Assembly: GCA_041287635.1 (NCBI GenBank) | Contig: JBGGNG010000003.1 | Location: 10,996 to 74,995 of the forward strand | Origin: JAOUEA01 sp041287635 | GTDB lineage: Bacteria; Actinomycetota; UBA4738; HRBIN12 | Length of the DNA stretch: 64,000 bases | Direction of reading: 5' to 3' | Part shown: piece by piece, positions 25,193-33,363 of the stretch | Layout of the letters: each line of letters opens with the position of its first letter | Position numbering within the stretch: position 1 is the stretch's first letter | Translations under genes and position numbers: made by a program | Notes under the pieces: generated by a model | Database searches by the model: none | Seen by the model: only the letters and a program-made list of their open reading frames with translations | Told to the model about the DNA's origin: nothing

Positions 25193-25596
25193 GCGCCGTT
25201 CGTCCCGACGCGCCGGCGCTGCGCATCGTGGCGATGCCGGGCGCGTACACCGTCTGCCGGTTCCCGGCGGATGCCCCGGTGCCGTCGTGGGTCGCGGGAC
25301 CCTTCACGTCGGTCACCCGCACGCCGAACGAACTGTCGATCGTCTGCCGCACCGAACGGGTGCCCGCCGAGGTCCCCGGGGAAGACGGCTGGCGCTGCCT
25401 GTACCTCGACGACACGTTCGACCTCTCGCTCGTCGGGGTGCTCCATGCCGTGACGCAACCGCTCGCCGCGGCGGGGGTCTCCGTGTTCACGATCGCGACC
25501 TACGACACGGACTACGTGCTCGTGCGGCGCTTCGCCGAGGCGGTCGCGGCGCTGCGGGAAGCCGGGCACGAACTGACCGGGGACCTCGACGACTAG
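25189..25596 (+). CDS. ACT domain-containing protein
   Basis: The 135-residue protein resembles the CASTOR/ACT-like proteins: ELSIVCRTERVPAEV, the WRCLYLDDTFDLSLVGVLHAVTQPLAAAGVSVFTIATYDTDYVLV core (read in parts) and a C-terminal helix. The motif GVSVFTIATYDTDYVLV is typical of amino-acid-sensing ACT folds. GTG 25189 overlaps the lgt stop; GTG 25186 is the alternative. No regulatory partner is evident. Confidence 0.72.
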   Translation: MSAVRPDAPALRIVAMPGAYTVCRFPADAPVPSWVAGPFTSVTRTPNELSIVCRTERVPAEVPGEDGWRCLYLDDTFDLSLVGVLHAVTQPLAAAGVSVFTIATYDTDYVLVRRFAEAVAALREAGHELTGDLDD

Positions 25597-25620
25597 TCCA
25601 AGATGCACTGGCCGGATCGA

Positions 25621-26721
25621 CTAGCTGGTCATCAGCGTCAGGGGCTTGCCCACGTGGGATTTCGTCGCCCGCGCGACCGCCGACGCGGCCTCACGCAGCG
25701 CCACGCTCGCCGGGGCGTCGGGCTCCGTGATCACGATCGGCGAGCCCGTGTCGCCGCCCTCGCGCATCGCGGGCATCAGGGGCACCTGCGCCATAAGGGG
25801 CACGCTGAGGTGGTCGGCGGCTTCCTGCCCGCCCCCTTCACCGAAGATCGCCTCGCGCTCGCCACAGTGCGGACACACGAACCAGCTCATGTTCTCGACG
25901 ACGCCGATCGGACGCAGGTTCGTGCGCTCGGCCATCCGGCCCGCCCGCTCGGCCACGGTGCGCGCGGCCTCCTGCGGGGTGGTGACGACGAGCATCGACG
26001 CGCCCGGCAGGAAGGAAGCGAGCGAGATCGACACGTCGCCGGTGCCGGGAGGAAGGTCGCACAGCAGGAAGTCGAGATCACCCCAGTACACATCGCCCAG
26101 GAACTGCTCGATCGCCTTGTGCAGCATCGGGCCCCGCCAGATCACCGGGGTGTCGTCGGGCACGAAGAAACCCATCGAGATCACCTTCACCCCGTACCCC
26201 TCGAGCGGCATGATCATGTTGTCGAACCCCACGGGCTTGCCCGAGACGCCCAGCATGCGCGGCACGCTGAATCCCCAGACGTCGGCATCGAGCACGCCGA
26301 CCTTCTTGCCCTCGGCCGCCATCGCCGCGGCCAGGTTCACCGTGACCGATGACTTGCCGACGCCGCCTTTGCCCGAGGCCACCGCGATCACCGAGGTCGA
26401 CGGCGGGAACTGGATCTTCTGCTGGGGGGTGGGCGCGCCGCCCCGCAGCGTCGAGACAAGCCCCTCGCGCTGCTGCTGGCTCATCGGGGTGAGCCGCACG
26501 TCGACGCGCTCGACCCCGTCGAGTGGCTGCACCGCGGCGGTCACGTCGTTCGTGATCCGGTCCTTGAGCGGGCAGCCCTCGATCGTGAGCAGCACGTGTA
26601 TCTCGACGCGGCCTCCGTCGATCGCGATCGACTCCAGCATGCCGATGTCTTCGATCGGGCGCCCGATCTCGGGGTCCATCACGTCCCGCAGCGCCTGCCG
26701 CACCTGCTCCTCGGTGACCAC
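25621..26721 (-). CDS. mrp: Mrp/NBP35 family ATP-binding iron-sulfur carrier
   Basis: The 366-residue protein joins an N-terminal MIP18/DUF59 domain (about 1-75: VRQALRDVMDPEIGRPI, and EGCPLKD) to a P-loop ATPase with deviant Walker A SGKGGVGKSSV (about 110-120), switch regions LDADVWGFSVPRML and CDLPPGTGD, and the C-terminal CPHCGE cluster motif. This is the ApbC/Mrp scaffold that delivers Fe-S clusters. It is divergent from a SufR-like regulator with a palindrome between, fitting Fe-S-responsive control. GTG start at 26721. Confidence 0.92.
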   Translation of the reverse strand: MVTEEQVRQALRDVMDPEIGRPIEDIGMLESIAIDGGRVEIHVLLTIEGCPLKDRITNDVTAAVQPLDGVERVDVRLTPMSQQQREGLVSTLRGGAPTPQQKIQFPPSTSVIAVASGKGGVGKSSVTVNLAAAMAAEGKKVGVLDADVWGFSVPRMLGVSGKPVGFDNMIMPLEGYGVKVISMGFFVPDDTPVIWRGPMLHKAIEQFLGDVYWGDLDFLLCDLPPGTGDVSISLASFLPGASMLVVTTPQEAARTVAERAGRMAERTNLRPIGVVENMSWFVCPHCGEREAIFGEGGGQEAADHLSVPLMAQVPLMPAMREGGDTGSPIVITEPDAPASVALREAASAVARATKSHVGKPLTLMTS

Positions 26722-26751
26722 GATCGTCCCTTTCCCTCTAAGCTTGATTCA

Positions 26752-26767
26752 CACGGTGTTGACCGTG
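26752..26767. promoter_or_regulatory. Palindromic operator candidate between mrp and the SufR-like gene
   Basis: CACGGT-GTTG-ACCGTG is a perfect 6-bp inverted repeat with a 4-bp centre. It lies 30 bp before each start codon's region in the only gap between two divergent genes, and TTGACC (26759-26764), a possible -35 box for the regulator, overlaps it. Confidence 0.5.
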
Positions 26768-26796
26768 GAAATCCATGATACGCGCGAGGGGTCCGA

Positions 26797-27477
26797 ATGG
26801 CCGAGCCGTCTCCGATCGAGGTCCATAAGGCGCTGGCCGATGACACCAGGTACCGCCTCTACCGCTACCTGCGGCTGTCCGGCCGACCGGTCTCGGTTCG
26901 TGAGCTGTCGATCCGCCTCGGCCTCCACGTCAACACCCTGCGCCCGCACTTGCGGCGCCTCGAGGAGGCGGGCCTCGTCACGAGCGAGGCACAACGGGGT
27001 GTGGCCTCGGTGGGCCGGCCGCAGACCGTCTACTCCGTCGTCGAGCGCGAGGAGCGCGAGGGACGCGACTACAGGCTGTTCGCTGAGATCGTGGCGGGTC
27101 AGGTCACGGGCTCGCGACAGCGATCACGGGCGGTGGCGTCGGCGCGCGAATGGGGTGCCTACCTCGTGGGGCGCTCGGCCCCGAAGCCAGGCGGTCGCAG
27201 CTCGAGCGGCCCGAACCTCGCGGTGCTGCAGGAAGCGCTCTCCGAGGCAGGATTCGACCCTCGGTTCCGCCGTCACGGGCGCGCCCGGGTCGACATCACG
27301 CTGCGCGACTGTCCCTTCCGCGACCTGCTCGACGAGCATCGGGACCTGGTGTGCGCCCTGCACCGCGGACTGCTCGAGGGCATGCTCGCGAGCTCGCGGC
27401 CGCCGATGCGCCTGGATTCGTTCGAGCCCCTCGCAGATCGCTCCGCCGTCTGTCGCCTCTCGGCCGTGCCCGAATGA
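26797..27477 (+). CDS. SufR-like winged-helix iron-sulfur regulator
   Basis: The 226-residue protein begins with an ArsR/DeoR-type winged helix (about 8-80: VHKALADDTRYRLYRYL, VRELSIRLGLHVNTLRPHLRRLEEAGLV). The C-terminal part has three cysteines, Cys172 in DCPFRD, Cys186 in LVCALH and Cys219, with C-x13-C spacing like the cluster-binding region of SufR repressors. Only three are clear, so a fourth non-Cys ligand would be needed. Divergent with mrp, which supports a role in Fe-S homeostasis. The suf genes are not in the window. Confidence 0.75.
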   Translation: MAEPSPIEVHKALADDTRYRLYRYLRLSGRPVSVRELSIRLGLHVNTLRPHLRRLEEAGLVTSEAQRGVASVGRPQTVYSVVEREEREGRDYRLFAEIVAGQVTGSRQRSRAVASAREWGAYLVGRSAPKPGGRSSSGPNLAVLQEALSEAGFDPRFRRHGRARVDITLRDCPFRDLLDEHRDLVCALHRGLLEGMLASSRPPMRLDSFEPLADRSAVCRLSAVPE

Positions 27478-27492
27478 GCATCCGCGACTTAC

Positions 27493-27521
27493 GTACGTAT
27501 CGCCTGAGGCGAACCACGTAC
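27493..27521. other. Stem-loop between the SufR-like gene and pilT
   Basis: Outer arms GTACGT and ACGTAC enclose an inner TCGCC-TGA-GGCGA hairpin, with small internal bulges. It lies 16 bp after the regulator stop. No T-run follows, so it may be a factor-assisted terminator or a leader structure of pilT. The rest of the 147-bp gap shows only the GGAGGA ribosome site near 27612. Confidence 0.4.
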
Positions 27522-27624
27522 ACAGACTGAAGTCGGAGCTCGTCTCGTCCGATGCAGAGGGAGCACACCGGGTGACGGCGGTTCGCCCGGCTTCCACACG
27601 CGATCAACGTCGGAGGAACAGGGT

Positions 27625-28746
27625 ATGGAGCAGACGGCCACGACGTCGTCGGACGGCACGCCGATCGTGCCGGAGTTCAACGCATGGCTCGAGCAGCTCG
27701 TCGCCGGGGAAGGCTCGGACCTGCACGTGAAGGTCGGCTCGGCCCCGATGATCAGGCTTCCCAAGGGACTTCGCCGCCTCGACCGTGATCCGCTCACGGG
27801 CATCGAGTGCCAGGCGATCGCCGACGGCATCATCCCCCCGGATCGGATGCAGCGGTTCCTCGACACCGGTGAGATCGACTTCGCCTACTCGATCCACAAC
27901 GTCGGCCGGTTCCGCGTCAACGTGTTTCGCCAGCGCGGATCGGTGAGCATGGTGCTGCGGAAGCTGCGCTTCGGCGGGCCGTCGTTCGAGGAGGTCGGGC
28001 TCCCCGACGCGGTCCGCAAGATCGCCGAGGAGCAGCGAGGCCTGGTCCTCGTGACCGGACCGACCGGGTCGGGCAAGACGACGACCCTGGCCGCGATGAT
28101 CGACTACATCAACAAGACCAAGCCGGTGCACATCGTCACGATCGAAGACCCGATCGAGGTGTTGCACAAGGACGACGTCGCATCGATCAATCAACGCGAG
28201 GTCGGAAACGACACGCAGGACTTCCTCGTGGCACTCCGCGCGGCCCTGCGGCAGGATCCCGACGTGATCCTGATCGGCGAGATGCGCGACACGGAGACGG
28301 TCCGCGCTGCGATCGCCGCAGCAGAGACCGGACACCTCGTGCTGTCGACACTGCACACGGTCGATGCGACCGAGACCGTCAACCGGGTGATCGACTTCTT
28401 CCCCCCCTATCAGCAGAAGCAGGTGCGACTCGCCCTCGCCGGGACGCTGCGCGGCATCATCTGTCAACGGCTCGTGCCGACGATCGACGGCACGAGGACG
28501 CCCGGGATCGAGATCCTGATCAACAACGGACGTGTCGCGGAGCGCATCGCCGACCCCGACAAGACGCATGAGATCAAGGACGTGATCCAGGACGGCGGGT
28601 TCTACGGCATGGTCACGTTCGACCAGAGCCTGCTGCAGCTCGTGCAGGAAGGCAGGGTCACGGTCGAGGACGCGTTCCAAGCCGTCTCGAACCGCCACGA
28701 CTTCGAGCTGGCGATGCAGCAAGCCGGCATGCCCCTCCCCGTCTAG
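27625..28746 (+). CDS. pilT: Type IV pilus retraction ATPase (PilT family)
   Basis: A 373-residue hexameric motor ATPase. Seen: Walker A GPTGSGKT (145-152), Asp box region IVTIEDPIEV, Walker B LRQDPDVILIGEMRD, His box GHLVLSTLHT and the C-terminal SLLQLVQEGRVT, comparable to the AIRNLI-containing helix of PilT. The N-terminal PAS-like domain is present, so it is full length. GGAGGAACAGGGT precedes ATG. No pilin or assembly gene is adjacent; it stands alone. PilU is an alternative paralogue name. Confidence 0.92.
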   Translation: MEQTATTSSDGTPIVPEFNAWLEQLVAGEGSDLHVKVGSAPMIRLPKGLRRLDRDPLTGIECQAIADGIIPPDRMQRFLDTGEIDFAYSIHNVGRFRVNVFRQRGSVSMVLRKLRFGGPSFEEVGLPDAVRKIAEEQRGLVLVTGPTGSGKTTTLAAMIDYINKTKPVHIVTIEDPIEVLHKDDVASINQREVGNDTQDFLVALRAALRQDPDVILIGEMRDTETVRAAIAAAETGHLVLSTLHTVDATETVNRVIDFFPPYQQKQVRLALAGTLRGIICQRLVPTIDGTRTPGIEILINNGRVAERIADPDKTHEIKDVIQDGGFYGMVTFDQSLLQLVQEGRVTVEDAFQAVSNRHDFELAMQQAGMPLPV

Positions 28747-29279
28747 GCGGCCGTCGGGCTCGCGGCGTCGCGCCGGCGGAAGCCGGCCAGGCCAGCCCCC
28801 GCTGCCGCCCCGACCAGCAGGCCGACGGCTCCCGCAGCGAGCCATGCTCTGCCGTCCGACTCGGACCCCGACGAGGTGGTGGGCGGTCCGGCGTCGGCGA
28901 GCGCCTGTACGCCGGTCTCCTCGCCGACCACGACCACCCCGTTCATGCCCGGATGCAGCGTGCAGGCGAAGGGGTAGATGCCGTCGACCTTGAACGAGGT
29001 CGTGAACCGATCGCCCTGCCCCATGTCCTCGTAGTGACCCCACCCTGTGCCACTCACGTTGTGCGCGGTCGGGTCGCGGTTGACGAACGTGACCGTCTCG
29101 CCGACGTCGGCCCGGAGTGTCGACGGCGTGAAGCAGGCACCCTCCAGCACTACCTGTTCGGCAGATCCCTCGGTCGGAGCGCAATGGCCCCCGCCACCGG
29201 CGGCCGCGCTCGCTGCGCCTGTGAGCGCTCCGATCGTGCCTAGCACGGCGATCGTCGCGATCCTTCGTGTGCGCGTCAT
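28743..29279 (-). CDS. Membrane-anchored cupredoxin
   Basis: The 178-residue protein has a signal peptide (RRIATIAVLGTIGALTGAASA), a plastocyanin-like domain with copper ligands His in TAHNVSG and Cys/His/Met in FACTLHPGM, and a C-terminal membrane helix (WLAAGAVGLLVGAAAGAGLAGF) followed by RRR. This is an externally facing, membrane-tethered blue-copper protein. Cys34 and Cys50 may be disulfide-linked. ATG 29279 follows GGGAGG; the stop overlaps that of pilT by 3 nt convergently. Confidence 0.83.
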   Translation of the reverse strand: MTRTRRIATIAVLGTIGALTGAASAAAGGGGHCAPTEGSAEQVVLEGACFTPSTLRADVGETVTFVNRDPTAHNVSGTGWGHYEDMGQGDRFTTSFKVDGIYPFACTLHPGMNGVVVVGEETGVQALADAGPPTTSSGSESDGRAWLAAGAVGLLVGAAAGAGLAGFRRRDAASPTAA

Positions 29280-29346
29280 CACGGCCTCCCGTCCTCTCCC
29301 TCGATCTCGCCCTAACTACACCGACGAGAGGCGGGGGGTTCCCTTC

Positions 29347-30165
29347 TCAGCCCACATCGATGGCCGGTGTCACCGACTCGGCGATGCGGACCGCCTCGTG
29401 TCTGCCGAGCGTTGTCTCGAGGCGGAACGTGAACCCGGCGTCCTGCCAGATCAGCACGTTCCCGGTGACGAGCAGCTGGATCAGCTCGTCGCCTGCGATC
29501 AGTACGAGCTCGTGCTCACCGGTCGTCCAGAACGCTGGGCGGCCCTCGACGATCGCCTCGCCGTAGCGGTTCGTCTCGGCGAACAGCTCCTTCGACGCCA
29601 CCTCCCACTCACCCTCGAACTGCATCAGCACCGCCCCTGCTTCGGTGCCGGGCAGGACCGGCACATCGGCGGTGGCCGGCCACGCGTTCACGATGCGTCG
29701 AACGACCTGATCCGGCGCGACGCCCACCTGCGCGTCGTCGACCCACGTCCGGTCAGGGGGGCCGAGTGCCGCCGGCAGCGCGGCCGGGAACCCCGCGATC
29801 GCCGCGGCATCGTTCAGCGACACCTCACGCCCGAGGTCGGCGGACGTCGCAACGTTCGTGGGCAGCGCCGTCGGCCTGCCGGGCAGCACCTCGACCGCCA
29901 CGGCCCCGAGCTCGATCACCACCCTGGCCGCCAAGGCGGCGCCGGCGAGCGCGAGCAGCGCTGCGGCGATCACCAGCAGCGTGCGTCGGCGGCTGGGGAG
30001 CGAGAGCCGGGGCGCGACCATCGATGGCGAGCCTTCGAACGCGCGGATCGTGGTGCCGACCGCCGTCGCGACGTCGGGCGTCCGAGGCCAGTCGACGCGG
30101 CCGGCCAGCTCGGCGAGGGCCGCATCCATCTGCTCCTCGGTCGGCGGGCGCATCCGGTCGCTCAT
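29347..30165 (-). CDS. Putative transmembrane anti-sigma factor
   Basis: The 272-residue protein has a cytoplasmic N-terminus (about 1-60), one membrane helix (about 62-84, LLVIAAALLALAGAALAARVV) and an extracytoplasmic domain including GEAIVEGRPAFWTTGEHELVLIAG. There is no HxxxCxxC zinc motif, so it is not a ZAS-type anti-sigma. Its ATG overlaps the ECF sigma stop (ATGA), the usual arrangement for a cognate anti-sigma. The call rests mainly on topology and position. Confidence 0.65.
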   Translation of the reverse strand: MSDRMRPPTEEQMDAALAELAGRVDWPRTPDVATAVGTTIRAFEGSPSMVAPRLSLPSRRRTLLVIAAALLALAGAALAARVVIELGAVAVEVLPGRPTALPTNVATSADLGREVSLNDAAAIAGFPAALPAALGPPDRTWVDDAQVGVAPDQVVRRIVNAWPATADVPVLPGTEAGAVLMQFEGEWEVASKELFAETNRYGEAIVEGRPAFWTTGEHELVLIAGDELIQLLVTGNVLIWQDAGFTFRLETTLGRHEAVRIAESVTPAIDVG

Positions 30166-30758
30166 CGGCTCTCCACCTCCACGACGGTCGCGGCCGAGGC
30201 CACCTCCGTGCGGAGCCGCACGAGCGCTCTCGAGAGCCTGGACTTCACCGTGCCGGGAGCCACGTCGAGCGCCTCGGCGGTCTCGGACTCGGACATCTCG
30301 AGCAGGTACCGGTAGGCCACCACCATCCGGTCGCGCTCTGGAAGCCGGTCGAGCGCGGCGACCAGGACCTCGGCGTCCGCGCGTTCGAGCGCCGCTGCCT
30401 CTGGCGCCGGAGCCGCGTCGCCCGATCCGATCGCGGCCGCCCGCACCGCGAGGCTTTCTCGGCGCCGTACGGAACGCCCGCGGTTGCGCGCCTCGTTCGC
30501 CACGATCCGCAGGACCCACGGCCGGAACGGCGCGCCGGGTCGGAACCTCGGCAGCGCGAAGTACGCCTTCACGAACGCGTCCTGCACGGCATCCTCCGCC
30601 TCGCCACGGTCGCGCACGACCAGCCAGGCGACGCGGAAGGCGACTGCCTGGTACCGCGTCACCAGCTCTTCGAACGCGCCGACGTCGCCGTCGCGGGCTC
30701 GGGCGGCGAGCTCGGCGTCTTCCGATGGTCGGCCCTGCACAGGGCGCTGATCGCTCAC
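30162..30758 (-). CDS. ECF-type RNA polymerase sigma factor
   Basis: The 198-residue sigma factor has region 2 (DGDVGAFEELVTRYQAVAFRVAW..EAEDAVQDAFVKAY) and region 4 (LDRLPERDRMVVAYRYLLEMSESETAEALDVAPGTVKSRLSRAL). It directs polymerase to its regulon under control of the overlapping membrane protein gene. GTG 30758 was chosen because TATGAC on the minus strand (30773-30768) sits 9 bp before it; GTG 30779 is the alternative. A second ECF module lies 3 kb away. Confidence 0.9.
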   Translation of the reverse strand: MSDQRPVQGRPSEDAELAARARDGDVGAFEELVTRYQAVAFRVAWLVVRDRGEAEDAVQDAFVKAYFALPRFRPGAPFRPWVLRIVANEARNRGRSVRRRESLAVRAAAIGSGDAAPAPEAAALERADAEVLVAALDRLPERDRMVVAYRYLLEMSESETAEALDVAPGTVKSRLSRALVRLRTEVASAATVVEVESR

Positions 30759-30805
30759 GTCTCGACCGTCATACACCACCGAACGGGTCCCGGTTCCCGA
30801 CGCGC

Positions 30806-30837
30806 GAAAGGGCGCCCGATTCGGCGGGCGCCCTTTC
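30806..30837 (-). terminator. Strong hairpin after the SPFH gene
   Basis: Perfect 13-bp arms GAAAGGGCGCCCG and CGGGCGCCCTTTC with a 6-nt loop, 22 bp past the SPFH stop. No long T-run follows, as is common in GC-rich actinobacteria. It separates the nfeD-SPFH operon from the ECF gene downstream. Confidence 0.75.
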
Positions 30838-30859
30838 GGAGCCGATGTGAGCGATCAGT

Positions 30860-31804
30860 TCAGGATGCCGAGGACGCGGCCTCGGATCCCGACGCCGGGC
30901 CGTTCGCCGATGCGGCCTCCGCCACGGCCGTGAAGCCGGAGACGAGGCTCGAGAGCTCCATCGGGACGATGACCTTCGACGACGGCGACATCCCGAGGGA
31001 TCGCAGAGCCTCGAGGTACTGCAGCTTCATCGTCTTGGCATCGGCGCCCATCGCTTGCTCGTTGATCGTCTTCAGCGCGAGCGCGAAACCCTCGGCGCGC
31101 AGGATCGCAGCCTGCCGCTCACCCTCGGCCGTGAGGATCGCAGCCTGCTTCGAGCCCTCGGCGTTCAGGATCGCTGATTCCTTGTTGCCCTCGGCGACCG
31201 TGATCGCTGCGGCCTTCTGTCCGTCGGCCTCTGTGACGACCGCACGGCGCGTGCGTTCGGCCGACATCTGACGGGTCATCGCCTCCTGTACCGCAGCGGG
31301 CGGGATGATCTCGCGGATCTCGACGTTCGTGACCTTCACGCCCCATCGCTCCGTCACCTCGTCGAGCTTGATGCGCAGCAGCGTGTTGATCTCGTCACGC
31401 TTGGCGAGCATGTCGTCGAGAGGGATGTCGCCGATCACCGCTCGAAGCGTGGTCGACGCGATGTTCAGCGCGGCGCCCGCGAAGTTGCCGACCTGCACGA
31501 CCGAGGTCTGCGCGTCCATCACCTTGTAGAACATGACGAAGTCGACCGCGATCGGCGCGTTGTCCTTGGTGATGGAGTCCTGCCGCGGGATCTCCAGGTA
31601 GAACTCGCGCAGGTCGACCGTGATGCCCCGGTCGACGAAGGGGATCAAGATCACGAGCCCTGGCCCCTTCTGCCCGAGCAGGCGGCCGAGGCGGAAGACC
31701 ACGAGCCGTTGGTACTCGGGAACGACCTTGATCGCCTTGGCCAAGAACAGCACGACCAGCACCAGCACCACGACCAGGGCGATCAGCGCAGGATTGATGT
31801 TCAT
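30860..31804 (-). CDS. SPFH/band 7 (stomatin-like) membrane protein
   Basis: A 314-residue protein with an N-terminal membrane segment (INPALIALVVVLVLVVLFLA), the SPFH domain (about 25-190: VVPEYQRLVVFRLGRLLGQKGPGLVILIPFVD) and a long Ala/Glu-rich coiled coil with repeated AILxAEGxKQAAI units (about 200-255). Slipin-type proteins oligomerise into membrane microdomains. It overlaps the NfeD gene by 4 nt, and NfeD-SPFH pairs are a known functional unit in which NfeD's protease can cleave the stomatin. Confidence 0.9.
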   Translation of the reverse strand: MNINPALIALVVVLVLVVLFLAKAIKVVPEYQRLVVFRLGRLLGQKGPGLVILIPFVDRGITVDLREFYLEIPRQDSITKDNAPIAVDFVMFYKVMDAQTSVVQVGNFAGAALNIASTTLRAVIGDIPLDDMLAKRDEINTLLRIKLDEVTERWGVKVTNVEIREIIPPAAVQEAMTRQMSAERTRRAVVTEADGQKAAAITVAEGNKESAILNAEGSKQAAILTAEGERQAAILRAEGFALALKTINEQAMGADAKTMKLQYLEALRSLGMSPSSKVIVPMELSSLVSGFTAVAEAASANGPASGSEAASSAS

Positions 31805-33174
31805 CGGTGGTCTCCTTCCTCATCGGCCGCGGGAACCGAGGCCGTCTCGTGCTCGATCGTGTCGCGATCGACGGTGAGCACGAGCCCGTCGAGCCGGGTG
31901 ACCGTGACCGGGGCGCCCGCCGGGATCGAGGAGCCGTCGGCCGATGTGGCGCGCCATTCCTCCGAAGCGACACGCACGATTCCGTTCGGGGTCAATCCTG
32001 CACCGAGCGCGACGCCGGTCTGTCCGACCACGGTCTCAACGCCGTGAGCCGCCGGCATGCGGCGGATCGAGAGCACCTTGCGCAGCACGACCGCGAAGAA
32101 CACGCCGACGAAGGCGGCGGTGCCCACGAGCACGGCTGGCGACACCGAGACGCCTCCGGCGCGGTCGTACAGGAACCACCCGCCGAGCAGCAAGCAGATC
32201 GTGCCCGCGATGCCCCACAGGCCGAACCCGGGGGCGTTCAACTCCACCACCATCAGCACGGCAGCGGCGACGAGCAGGATGATGCCGATCAGCTGCACCG
32301 GCAGCACACCGAACGACACGATCGCGAGGATCAGCATCGCGGTGCCGATCGTGCCGGAGAAGATGTGACCGGGCACGAGCAGTTCGAGCACGATCAAGGC
32401 GAGACCGAGCCAGAAGAAGACGAACGCGAGGGTCGGATCCAGCAACGTGTGGAGGAACCCGACGAAGCCACCCATCGACCGGTCGACGACCGGCGCGCCT
32501 GCGGTCTCGAGCGTGATCTCGTCGCCGTCGCCGAGGGTGACCGTCTCGCCGTCGATCTCGTCGAGGAGCGCCTCGGTGGTCGGCGCGATGAGGTCGATGA
32601 CACCGTCGGCGAGTGCCTGTTCGGCGCTGATGCTGACGGCGTCGGTCACGAACGACTCGGCCACGTCGGCGTTGCGGTCGTACTCCTCGGCGATCGCGCG
32701 CATCGAGGCGGCCGCGTCGTTCACCGCCTTGTCGGAGCCGACCGCGCCGTCGAGGCCCACCGGGGTCGCTGCGCCCACGTTCGTGCCGGGCGCCATCGCG
32801 GCGATGTCGCACGACAACAGGACGAACGATCCCGCCGACGCCGCCCGAGCGCCCGACGGAGCCACGAAGCAGACCACGGGCACTTGGGCGTTCAAGGTCG
32901 CCTGCGTGATCTCGCGGGTCGACGACACGAGGCCGCCCGGGGTATCGATCTCGATCAACACGGCGGATGCGTCGGAGTCGGCGGCCTCCTGGATCCCGTT
33001 CACGAGGTAGTCGGCGACGAACGGATCGACCACGCCGTCGAGGTGCAGCTGCAGGATCGAACCCTGACCGGAGGACTGGGCGCTCGAGGGAGCGGCGAGG
33101 ACGATCAGACCGAGGACCGTGAGAGCCAGCGCGATGGTGAGCCGAGCCGCGTGACCCAACCGTGTCGTCGTCAT
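31801..33174 (-). CDS. NfeD family membrane serine protease (ClpP-like domain)
   Basis: A 457-residue long-form NfeD: signal sequence (about 10-33), ClpP-class protease domain with catalytic Ser113 in ARAASAGSF and Lys149 in GSDKAVND, four to five membrane helices (about 245-370) and a C-terminal OB-fold NfeD domain (VGQTGVALGAGLTPNG.., VTVTRLDGLVLTV). The Ser-Lys dyad is intact. ATG 33174 is used; ATG 33198 would add eight residues. Operon with the SPFH gene. Confidence 0.88.
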   Translation of the reverse strand: MTTTRLGHAARLTIALALTVLGLIVLAAPSSAQSSGQGSILQLHLDGVVDPFVADYLVNGIQEAADSDASAVLIEIDTPGGLVSSTREITQATLNAQVPVVCFVAPSGARAASAGSFVLLSCDIAAMAPGTNVGAATPVGLDGAVGSDKAVNDAAASMRAIAEEYDRNADVAESFVTDAVSISAEQALADGVIDLIAPTTEALLDEIDGETVTLGDGDEITLETAGAPVVDRSMGGFVGFLHTLLDPTLAFVFFWLGLALIVLELLVPGHIFSGTIGTAMLILAIVSFGVLPVQLIGIILLVAAAVLMVVELNAPGFGLWGIAGTICLLLGGWFLYDRAGGVSVSPAVLVGTAAFVGVFFAVVLRKVLSIRRMPAAHGVETVVGQTGVALGAGLTPNGIVRVASEEWRATSADGSSIPAGAPVTVTRLDGLVLTVDRDTIEHETASVPAADEEGDHR

Positions 33175-33220
33175 CTCCGTGCCATGGATTCGCCACATGT
33201 TGCGGTTCGGTTCTCCTTCG

Positions 33221-33237
33221 TCGGTTCGCGGAACCGA
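33221..33237. promoter_or_regulatory. Palindrome between nfeD and the second ECF gene
   Basis: TCGGTTC-GCG-GAACCGA is a perfect 7-bp inverted repeat in the 189-bp divergent gap. Two more CGGTTC copies lie just upstream (33203-33211). GGAACC resembles ECF -35 elements, so this may be an operator or two back-to-back ECF promoters. Nothing else gene-like is seen in the gap. Confidence 0.4.
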
Positions 33238-33363
33238 GCCTAGCCTGCGGGCGAACCCGATACAGGCAAGGAACGTCGGAGTACGATGGACCTTCGCGAC
33301 CGTGGGTCGTGTCGGCGGCAAGCCGCGATCGTCCGAGGCTCCGTATACCGGAAGGACCACCGG

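Noticed and set aside
25646..27730. 694-codon frame on the plus strand across mrp, the SufR-like gene and the pilT start
   Set aside because: Spans three real genes and their promoters in another frame; Ser/Arg-rich noise.
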